Assembly (NCBI GenBank): GCA_946886925.1
Contig: CAMPJQ010000261.1
Coordinates: 1 to 5,007, forward strand
DNA from: an uncultured Terrimonas sp.
GTDB lineage: Bacteria; Bacteroidota; Bacteroidia; Chitinophagales; Chitinophagaceae
Length of the DNA: 5,007 nt
Direction: 5' to 3'
Of the stretch, positions 1-5,007 are shown piece after piece; position 1 is the first letter of the stretch; each line of letters starts with the position of its first letter. The notes beneath the pieces were generated by a model. The model was given only the letters and a program-made list of their open reading frames with translations, did not search any database and was not told where the DNA came from. The translations under genes were made by a program, and so were the position numbers.

Positions 1-983
1 ATTACATTCACTTCAGAAAACTGGTGCGTATATTCTAAAGTAACAGATGTTTTATCATCTATCAGGTATTTCAATACGGGTACAACAGAATAACGGTTAT
101 TAAAATCAAACTGACGGTGCGAGCCTTTTAACTGTCCCATTACATTGATGCGGTATAATAATTTTCCATCTTCAGAAAACTTCCCGTCGAGATCAAGGTT
201 GGCGCGAAACAGGTCAAAGCTGCCCATTGATATGCCCACCTCGCCTTTATTACGTCCGCTGGGTTTTTTGGTTACCACATTATAAAAGCCGCTGGGATCG
301 CCATTGGCCAACATAAATCCCGCAGGGCCTTTTACAAATTCAATCCTTTCCACCATGCTCATATCTTCCGTTAAAGGGCCCCATGCCGTAGATACATTCA
401 TACCGTTTCTAAAAGCGCCCACATTGCTTCCCCGCATGGTTATCCGTGCATAATTATCCCAGTGTTCCACCCTGCTTGCGCCACTCACATTGCGGGTTAC
501 CCCTTCCAGCATATCAAATATCTGCTGATTGTTGATCTGCTTGGCTGTTACAACCTGAATATTCTGAGGCACTTCTAAGATAGGGCTTTGCAGCCGCAGC
601 GAGTTGGAGGTACGGTTGGTTTTGAAACTATTCCTGTTGGCAATTACCACCACCTCATTCAGTTCCCTGTTTGATAATGTAAGGTGAAAAGATACGTTTG
701 TTTCCCTGCCGTTTTCAACCGTTATTTCCTGCTCCGCATCCTTATATCCCACAAGACTTACAGCAAGGATATAATTACCAGGCTGAATATTTTTAATTTC
801 AAAATTGCCGCTATTGTCAGCAACTGCATTCTTCACCGTATTTTTTATGAGTATCGTTACGCCTTCGGCCGGTTTATTATCCACTGTAGTAACTTTTCCC
901 TTTATATAGCCGGTTGCAGGCTGTGCTGAAATACCCGTAAGCAGCGCAAACATTGCAACAATAAGCATATTGGTTTTCTTCAT
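1..983 (-). CDS. TonB-dependent siderophore-type outer-membrane receptor (N-terminal 327 residues, runs off left edge)
   Basis: The minus-strand frame is open from an ATG at 983 to the window edge. Residues 1-20 form a signal peptide (MKKTNMLIVA... ending ISA), with likely cleavage before Gln21. Residues about 26-103 are a carboxypeptidase-regulatory-like beta-sandwich (GYIKGKVTT, then PGNYILAVSLVGYKD), the N-terminal extension common in Bacteroidota receptors. A TonB-box-like stretch, ELNEVVVIA, lies at 107-115. The plug domain follows at about 132-240, with VPQNIQVVT, ITMRGSNVG, VERIEFVKGPAGFMLANGDP and GFYNVVTKKP, the pattern of TonB siderophore receptors (ferrichrome/FpvA-like). The first barrel strands begin near 250. 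By family knowledge it imports an iron chelate across the outer membrane using TonB-ExbBD energy. It lacks the STN domain of signal-transducing receptors. The ligand cannot be told. Full members are usually 750-850 residues, so more than half lies outside the window. Confidence 0.95.
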   Translation of the reverse strand, partial: MKKTNMLIVAMFALLTGISAQPATGYIKGKVTTVDNKPAEGVTILIKNTVKNAVADNSGNFEIKNIQPGNYILAVSLVGYKDAEQEITVENGRETNVSFHLTLSNRELNEVVVIANRNSFKTNRTSNSLRLQSPILEVPQNIQVVTAKQINNQQIFDMLEGVTRNVSGASRVEHWDNYARITMRGSNVGAFRNGMNVSTAWGPLTEDMSMVERIEFVKGPAGFMLANGDPSGFYNVVTKKPSGRNKGEVGISMGSFDLFRANLDLDGKFSEDGKLLYRINVMGQLKGSHRQFDFNNRYSVVPVLKYLIDDKTSVTLEYTHQFSEVNV

Positions 984-1030
984 TTCTTTTTACTTTGGTT
1001 TGTTTGAGATAAAAAGTGGGTGTACTTCTG

Positions 1031-1055
1031 AAAAAATCTTCACCACCAGGGTGAA
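1031..1055 (-). terminator. Terminator-like hairpin in front of the TonB receptor
   Basis: On the minus strand TTCACC pairs with GGTGAA (plus coordinates 1050-1055 and 1039-1044) around a five-base CTGGT loop. GA and six T follow (1031-1036). A six-pair stem plus T-run is the shape of an intrinsic terminator, though the stem is short. It lies about 360 bases after the antiporter stop and about 48 bases before the receptor ATG. It could therefore end antiporter read-through or sit inside the receptor leader. Confidence 0.4.
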
Positions 1056-1134
1056 AGAAGGAACCGGAACATCCTTTTATTACAGATTTTCATATATGGA
1101 AGCTGCCGGGTTAGTATTCAATAGTCAGACAAAG

Positions 1135-1142
1135 CAAAAATA
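1135..1142 (-). promoter_or_regulatory. Candidate Bacteroidota -7 promoter element for the TonB receptor
   Basis: The minus strand reads TATTTTTG, an exact match to the TAnnTTTG -7 consensus of the Bacteroidota primary sigma factor. A T-rich tract (minus strand, 1152-1159) lies upstream near the expected -33 position, but a clean TTTG is absent. If used, the transcript would have a leader of roughly 145 bases that includes the hairpin at 1031-1055. The match is short and in AT-rich DNA, so it may be chance. Confidence 0.3.
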
Positions 1143-1235
1143 TGTGCAGGGAAAAAAAACACCTTACTCAATTGGGAAATCGGGTTACGAGAAGAGGAAT
1201 TTAAGGATAGCAGCCATTATTTGTCTGTGCCCTAA

Positions 1236-1248
1236 CGGAAATGTTCCG
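1236..1248. repeat. Short inverted repeat CGGAA-ATG-TTCCG
   Basis: Perfect five-base arms flank a three-base centre, between the antiporter and the receptor and upstream of the candidate receptor promoter. The word CCGGAACAT at 1064-1072 recurs inverted at 1241-1249, overlapping the right arm. It could be a regulator site. Arms this short also arise by chance in a region of this size. Confidence 0.25.
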
Positions 1249-1416
1249 GATTGAAATGGGGAACCGTTGAAAAGAATACTAATGTATAGGGTTTGTTTTT
1301 GTCAGTAAGCTTACCGGCAGCGCAGTCGTTTTCATCTGCCTGCACAAGGGTATTCATTTTTTTCTACCACCAGGAGTTTACTAAAGGTGGAAACTGGCTT
1401 TATTTACGAATCATTT

Positions 1417-2979
1417 TTATTCCTGCGGTACCGGCAATCTTGACATCACTACTCTTTCTGCCAGTTCATTACCAGCCTGCACCAATGGATTAAAAAGTGT
1501 ATTAACTCCTGCTTCTTTCAATATTGCCGACTGTTCCTCCGATTCTGTTACCGCGCTAACAGCCCCAACAAATCCTCTTTTACGAAGCGTTTCGATAATA
1601 TTAAGTTTAGCCGATGCTTCGCGTATGGCAACCACTACGCCCTGCAATTCATCTATATCTAAGTTTTCCCAAAGCGTTTTGCTGCTGGCATCGCCGTATA
1701 GTATTCTTCGTTTGCGGGCGCGATGTTTTTCCAGCACCCCCGGATCGGTATCAAAGCCCACTACTTTTTTGCCACTTTTAGACAAATAGTCATATGCAGC
1801 CGTACCCGTTCTGCCCATACCCACTACAATGAAATTGGCAATGCCTATAGAATTAGGTTCGGCATCACTGCGTGCTTTTTTTCTTTCAAACCGCTCTAAA
1901 AAATATTGCAGCCGGTTGTAAATAAAATTTGCCTTTTTGTTAATGGGCGCTCCCACCAGAAAAGATAATGCCACCGTGGCGGCCAGGGTAAGGAGCAGCG
2001 ATTCGGGCAGCAGTCCGGCACTGATGGCAACAGCACCTGTAATGAGTGCAAATTCGCTGAAACTGGCCAACGATGTGGCCGTAAGAAAAGCGGTACGTGC
2101 CCTGAGCCGAAAGCCAGTGAGGATTGTAAAAAAAATCCCCACTCTTACAGGCAGGAACAGTACAAGTGCTGAAGCATATGCCAGATCCCGCCAAACCGGA
2201 GTTCCCGTAAGCCCTATTTTCAGGAAGAACCCGATCAGGAAAGCCTCACGAAGCCCCCACAACTTTTCCGTCATTTCATCCGACTTTTCTTCACCGGCAT
2301 GCAGCACACCAAAACAAAAGGCGCCCAGTTCCGCACTGAGGTGCAATGCCTCGAACAGGTAGGCCCCCACCAGTGCCATGAAAATGCCGTACAACATCAG
2401 CAACTCCGCATCTTTAATGGAACGAAGCAGCCATACGGCAACTGGTTTAAGCAAGGGAAGCAACAGCAATGTCAACGCCCAGGGTGATGGCGCTTTAAGA
2501 CCGGTAAAAGCAAGAATACCAATCAAAATGATATCTTCCATAACAAGAATACCAATAGCCAGCCTGCCTTGATAAGCATCCAGTTCTCCTTTATCTTCAA
2601 GTCCTTTGGCGGCCACAACAGTACTGGCTACACCAAGAAGCATAGCCAGCAGGATGGTTTGCGACATAGAGAATCCTGCTGAAATACCGAGCACAAAGAA
2701 AAAGCCGGAGAGCACAACAACACTTATCGCAATCTGCAGCAATCCGGATACTGCCACTTCGGGTTGAAGAAAATTCTTTAAGCGGATTTTCAGCCCAAGC
2801 GTAAACAGCAGGAGTATAACTCCTATATGCGACAGTTGGTCTAAAAGAGGTGAACTGCTATAATTAAAAGCAGATAACAGGAAGCCCCCCGCGAGGTATC
2901 CCAGCAATGGGGGAAGGCCAATCTTTAAAAAAATATAACCAAGAATAAAAGCAACAGCAATAAAAAGGATTTCTTCCAT
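1417..2979 (-). CDS. CPA2-family (Kef-type) cation/proton antiporter with C-terminal RCK_N (TrkA-N) domain
   Basis: The product has 520 residues from the ATG at 2979 (MEEILFIAVAFILGYIFLKI). Residues 1-345 are a hydrophobic antiporter core of about 12 membrane segments. Family-typical stretches include GLPPLLGYLAGG (21-32), GVASTVVAAKGLEDKGEL (116-133), GRLAIGILVMEDI (138-150, putative ion-binding acidic pair Glu148-Asp149), LSAELGAFCFGVLHA (214-228) and SFSEFALITGAVAISAGLLP (306-325). After a Lys/Arg-rich linker, residues 382-500 form an NAD-binding Rossmann fold: GMGRTG at 387-392, Asp410 at the end of strand 2 (VVGFDTD), and YGDAS at 428-432. No RCK_C domain follows. It should sit in the inner membrane and exchange K+ or Na+ for H+, gated by nucleotide; the ion is not readable from sequence. 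The frame stays open to an ATG at 3108, but those 43 extra residues are polar and unlike the family start. An AGGA lies 11 bases before 2979. Confidence 0.93.
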   Translation of the reverse strand: MEEILFIAVAFILGYIFLKIGLPPLLGYLAGGFLLSAFNYSSSPLLDQLSHIGVILLLFTLGLKIRLKNFLQPEVAVSGLLQIAISVVVLSGFFFVLGISAGFSMSQTILLAMLLGVASTVVAAKGLEDKGELDAYQGRLAIGILVMEDIILIGILAFTGLKAPSPWALTLLLLPLLKPVAVWLLRSIKDAELLMLYGIFMALVGAYLFEALHLSAELGAFCFGVLHAGEEKSDEMTEKLWGLREAFLIGFFLKIGLTGTPVWRDLAYASALVLFLPVRVGIFFTILTGFRLRARTAFLTATSLASFSEFALITGAVAISAGLLPESLLLTLAATVALSFLVGAPINKKANFIYNRLQYFLERFERKKARSDAEPNSIGIANFIVVGMGRTGTAAYDYLSKSGKKVVGFDTDPGVLEKHRARKRRILYGDASSKTLWENLDIDELQGVVVAIREASAKLNIIETLRKRGFVGAVSAVTESEEQSAILKEAGVNTLFNPLVQAGNELAERVVMSRLPVPQE

Positions 2980-3322
2980 AGCATTGGTTTTCCTGACCTG
3001 TGGATTATAAAGATAATGCTCTTCTAATCCAGAATAGGTGATTTCTATTATTGCAATCCAGTGAATGCTATGGGTATGTTTACTGTTTAAGTGCGCAACC
3101 CCATTCAAACCAACTGCTCACAATTCCTGCCATTGTTCCAGAACTCTCCAAGACAGCAATGATCATTTTTTAAATATTAATGTCAACATTAACAGTTTCT
3201 CCAAAAACCGGAGTCTTACCAGCATTGAAGGACTATAAAAAAATAGTATCTTCATCAGGATACACCTGCTGTTTATAAACACAAATACCGGCAACTTTAA
3301 TACACCCAACAAAAATAAAAAT
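2980..3322. other. Divergent intergenic region between antiporter and parvulin-like gene
   Basis: With the antiporter starting at 2979, 343 bases separate two divergent starts, so both promoters should lie here. Visible elements are the TTAATGT-CA-ACATTAA near-palindrome (3177-3192), GTTC-CA-GAAC (3135-3144), and an ACTAT/ATAGT inverted repeat around six A (3232-3247). For the minus strand there is a seven-of-eight -7 match, TATCTTTA, at 3008-3015 and an exact one, TATTTTTG, at 3310-3317; neither has a clear -33 partner. No plus-strand TAnnTTTG was found before the parvulin-like gene. No RNA gene was recognised. Confidence 0.6.
3177..3192. repeat. 16-base near-palindrome, possible operator
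   Basis: TTAATGT and ACATTAA are perfect seven-base inverted arms around a two-base centre (CA). Its position between divergent genes, about 130 bases before the parvulin-like start and about 200 before the antiporter start, and its dyad symmetry fit a dimeric regulator site. No regulator gene lies in the window, so the function is inference only. Confidence 0.35.
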
Positions 3323-3934
3323 ATGAAAGCTAGTCTCGTATGGTTCTTCCTGCTCTTCTCCACACCCATTTTTGCTCAATTAACAGTGAGGGAACAATTT
3401 GAAAAGATCAACACGAAAGAGGAAGCGCAAAAATTCATTGATGCCAATCCGGCGCTCAAACCTACCCTGCTTTATCTTACTCTCGGAACAGATACCACGC
3501 GTATTGACGAGCGATTGCTAAAGCAAAACAAAGGCGATATTTTTTCGGTGGGTTATGTTACATATAAAGTGTTAGATGGTACAGAAACAATCAACTACCG
3601 CGCAAACTATATATTCCTCGATGGTTTTTCAGTTTCTCCGGCTGAAGCCGACAGCCTTAAAAAAGTTATCCTGCAAAAACACACCGAAGGCGTTTCTTTT
3701 GAAGCGCTTTCTGACCAGTATACTATGGACGGAAACACTACCCACGGCGATACCGGCTGGTTTTTTGGCGAGCTCACGATGCCCAAAGAATTCCAGGACG
3801 CTGTGAGTAAACATAAAAAAGGAGATATATTTTTTGTAGATGTACCGGAAAGGCAATGGCATTATATCGTAAAAAAAACCTATGACGACCAGGTGAAGAA
3901 AGAAATAACGGTATTGCGGGCAAACGGTAGATAA
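3323..3934 (+). CDS. Exported PpiC-type parvulin-like protein (putative peptidyl-prolyl isomerase or chaperone)
   Basis: The product has 203 residues. Residues 1-18 are a signal peptide (MKASLVWFFLLFSTPIFA), with likely cleavage before Gln19, so it acts in the periplasm or envelope. No lipobox Cys is present. Residues about 93-187 match the PpiC/rotamase fold: RANYIFLDG, an amphipathic helix with AEADSLKKVILQKHTEGVSF, the hallmark GDTGWFFGELTMPKEFQDAV (142-161), KKGDIF (165-170) and WHYIVKK (179-185). His180 aligns with the conserved C-terminal histidine, but the usual histidine of the RASHIL-type motif appears to be Tyr96. Residues 19-92 contain NKGDIFSV (69-76), which resembles KKGDIFFV (165-172), suggesting a degenerate half parvulin domain. 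By family it would help fold exported proteins; enzyme activity is uncertain. The start follows an A-rich stretch without a Shine-Dalgarno. Tandem stops TAA TAG end the gene. Confidence 0.85.
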   Translation: MKASLVWFFLLFSTPIFAQLTVREQFEKINTKEEAQKFIDANPALKPTLLYLTLGTDTTRIDERLLKQNKGDIFSVGYVTYKVLDGTETINYRANYIFLDGFSVSPAEADSLKKVILQKHTEGVSFEALSDQYTMDGNTTHGDTGWFFGELTMPKEFQDAVSKHKKGDIFFVDVPERQWHYIVKKTYDDQVKKEITVLRANGR

Positions 3935-4318
3935 TAGGCGGATACTGTGCTTAGTTGCACGATTGCTATTAAGCTGTTGTTCCGTTCGCTCGGGTGTCAC
4001 TCACTTGTGCGACAATACCATTGGGAGAGATGGCTTAAAACAGCATTTGACGCCCTAACAACTGAACATTGACTTTACTGCGCCCCTTTCTTACCAAATT
4101 AAAATCTCGGCCATCCGGTTTGCAGGTACCGAGGAAATTCATTTTCCCAGCTTCGTGATATTTCTTCATGTATCTATTGCTCCTGATACCAATCAAAAAT
4201 TGGAAAGAGTGCCTTCGTTAGAGCAAAGGCATTCTTTTCCCTAATACTATACAGCTTGAATGGCCGCTCAATGATTGCCCCGGTATTTGATGCAATAACT
4301 GTTCAATTTAATAGCAAC
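3935..4318. other. Intergenic region between convergent parvulin-like and hydrolase genes
   Basis: This 384-base stretch has no supportable gene. It contains a small GTGC/GCAC hairpin soon after the parvulin-like stop (3947-3960), a CG-richer patch at about 3967-4015, a CCAAT/ATTGG hairpin (4189-4203), a long hairpin (4202-4240), and an ATTGC/GCAAT inverted repeat (4274-4296). A 44-codon minus-strand frame (4035-4169) has AGGAG ten bases before its ATG but no recognisable content. The length is larger than two convergent genes need, and a decayed gene is possible, but nothing in it could be identified. Confidence 0.6.
4202..4240. terminator. Long hairpin between convergent genes, candidate (bidirectional) terminator
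   Basis: AAAGAGTGCCTT (4204-4215) pairs with AAGGCATTCTTT (4226-4237) across a ten-base loop. This gives 12 continuous pairs with one G-U in the plus-strand RNA, and the stem can extend outward with G-C pairs. The arms form the A-tract/T-tract arrangement of an intrinsic terminator, with TTTT at 4235-4238. Read from the minus strand the G-U becomes an A-C mismatch, and a T5 run follows at 4195-4199. It is 84 bases past the hydrolase stop and about 270 past the parvulin-like stop. Confidence 0.5.
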
Positions 4319-5007
4319 CTATAATTTGCCGGCTGCACCAACAATGAAATCCGCTACTTTATCTGGCTGGGATACCATGGGAACATGGCTGGACGCAAGC
4401 TCAATGGTGGTTGCTTTGATCAGTTTAGCCTTGAATCGCTCCAGGTCAGGATTGATCATTCCATCTTTTGCTGCTACGATATACCAGGAGGGTTTTGTTT
4501 TCCAGGCAGGATTATATACTTTTTCCTGCGTGGCCGATGCAGCCCATGCAACCTGTGTTGCAAGGATCAGTTTTCTTTCTTCCGGTGATACATCCTGTGC
4601 GAAGAACTCGTTGATTCCTTTTGGCGACAGGGATAAAAAACCATCGGGGCTAAGCTGAAACTCTGGGCCCACCGCTGTTGGCGGCATTGCAGCATTAACA
4701 TCATTAACGTTTTGTCCTTCTTCGGGAACCAATGCAGCCATGTAAAGCAACCCGGCCACTTTCGGATCTTTTCCTGCTTCGGAAATCACCATTCCGCCAT
4801 ACGAATGCCCAACCAGCAGTACCGGTCCATCCATTTGAGCAATGACACGTCTTGTGGCGGCAACGTCATCGGCGAACGACGTAAGCGGATTTTGTACAGC
4901 AATTACGTTTAGCCCTTTTGCCTGAAGTAAAGGAATAATCTTTGCATAACTGGAACCATCGGCAAAAGCGCCGTGAACCAATACAATATTTTTTATTCCT
5001 TTTGAAT
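4319..5007 (-). CDS. Alpha/beta hydrolase (5' end beyond right edge)
   Basis: The minus-strand frame is open from the right edge to a TAG at 4319-4321, giving 229 visible codons. The first residues seen are SKGIKNIVLVHGAFADGSS, the usual strand-1 and oxyanion-loop region of this family, so the true start and any signal peptide lie outside. The TTG at 4979-4981 is the second Leu of IVLVHG, not a start. The nucleophile is Ser in GHSYGG (codon 4802-4804), the acid is Asp in AAKDGMINPD, and the base is His in ASSHVPMVSQPDKVADF, so the catalytic triad is intact. The protein resembles the small esterase-like hydrolases with VQNPLTSFADDVAATRRVI and WKTKPSWYIVA, found in many proteobacteria and Bacteroidota. 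The substrate is unknown; such genes are often simply called alpha/beta hydrolase. Only a short N-terminal part is missing. It converges on the parvulin-like gene. Confidence 0.93.
   Translation of the reverse strand, partial: SKGIKNIVLVHGAFADGSSYAKIIPLLQAKGLNVIAVQNPLTSFADDVAATRRVIAQMDGPVLLVGHSYGGMVISEAGKDPKVAGLLYMAALVPEEGQNVNDVNAAMPPTAVGPEFQLSPDGFLSLSPKGINEFFAQDVSPEERKLILATQVAWAASATQEKVYNPAWKTKPSWYIVAAKDGMINPDLERFKAKLIKATTIELASSHVPMVSQPDKVADFIVGAAGKL

Larger units (their letters stand above)
984..1416. other. Intergenic region between antiporter stop and receptor start
   Basis: This 433-base stretch has no supportable gene. It lies downstream of the antiporter and upstream of the receptor, both minus strand, so it should hold the end of one transcript and the promoter and leader of the next. 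Visible elements are a TAnnTTTG-type promoter match (1135-1142), a minus-strand hairpin followed by a T-run (1031-1055), a CGGAA-ATG-TTCCG inverted repeat (1236-1248), and an eight-base A-run on the plus strand (1152-1159). The nine-base word ACCACCAGG occurs at both ends (1042-1050 and 1366-1374). No Fur-box-like sequence was recognised, although an iron receptor would often have one. Confidence 0.7.

Noticed and set aside
1..983. A FecA-type signal-transducing receptor with a sigma/anti-sigma partner
   Set aside because: The N-terminal domain reads as a carboxypeptidase-regulatory-like fold, not STN, and no sigma or anti-sigma gene is next to it on the upstream side.
970..1254. Plus-strand open frame of 94 codons in the antiporter-receptor gap
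   Set aside because: It has low-complexity, unfamiliar content, overlaps the receptor start in antisense, and has no ribosome binding site or domain.
1367..1397. Bulged CCA..GTTT/AAACTGG hairpin just after the antiporter stop as a terminator
   Set aside because: The stem is interrupted by a bulge and on the minus strand it is followed by A residues rather than T, so it does not fit an intrinsic terminator.
1937..2362. Plus-strand open frame of 141 codons
   Set aside because: It lies wholly antisense inside the antiporter and is rich in Ser, Arg and Ala, as expected from reading the opposite strand of a membrane-protein gene.
3008..3015. TATCTTTA (minus strand) as the antiporter -7 promoter
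   Set aside because: It matches TAnnTTTG at all but one of the fixed positions but has no TTTG-like -33 element and lies in AT-rich DNA.
3629..4000. Minus-strand open frame of 123 codons
   Set aside because: It overlaps the parvulin-like gene in antisense and has no domain. It is a shadow of that gene plus intergenic DNA.
4035..4169. Minus-strand frame of 44 codons starting MKKYHEAGKM with AGGAG upstream
   Set aside because: It is short, basic and matches nothing I recognise. The Shine-Dalgarno match alone is not enough in an organism whose other genes do not rely on one.
4979..4981. TTG as start codon of the alpha/beta hydrolase
   Set aside because: The frame continues upstream to the window edge and encodes SKGIKNIV, which completes the conserved strand before LVHGAF. 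The codon is therefore internal and the real start lies outside.

Overview
The window looks like ordinary chromosomal sequence from a Bacteroidota bacterium, probably a soil or aquatic Chitinophagaceae/Sphingobacteriia-type organism. The evidence is an outer-membrane TonB receptor with an N-terminal carboxypeptidase-regulatory-like domain, signal peptides cleaved just before Gln, A-rich translation starts without a strong Shine-Dalgarno sequence, and a promoter-like element of the Bacteroidota TAnnTTTG type. The genus is inferred, not shown.

Layout from left to right: (1) positions 1-983, minus strand, the first 327 residues of a TonB-dependent siderophore-type receptor whose barrel continues past the left edge; (2) 984-1416, a 433-base non-coding stretch holding a candidate promoter, a terminator-like hairpin close upstream of the receptor, and small inverted repeats; (3) 1417-2979, minus strand, a complete CPA2 (Kef-type) cation/proton antiporter with a C-terminal NAD-binding RCK_N/TrkA-N domain; (4) 2980-3322, a divergent intergenic region with a 16-base near-palindrome; (5) 3323-3934, plus strand, a small exported parvulin-like (PpiC family) protein with an atypical active site and an apparent half-domain duplication; (6) 3935-4318, a 384-base region between convergent genes with a strong hairpin that could end transcription from one or both sides; (7) 4319 to the right edge, minus strand, most of an alpha/beta hydrolase with an intact Ser-Asp-His triad, its N-terminus cut off by the window.

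The genes do not form a recognisable pathway. Receptor, antiporter and hydrolase share a strand but are separated by large gaps, and the parvulin gene is divergent from the antiporter and convergent with the hydrolase, so each is probably its own transcription unit. I found no mobile element, CRISPR array, tRNA or rRNA, and no convincing new system. The most worthwhile second looks are the parvulin-like protein and the possible attenuator-like hairpin in front of the receptor.
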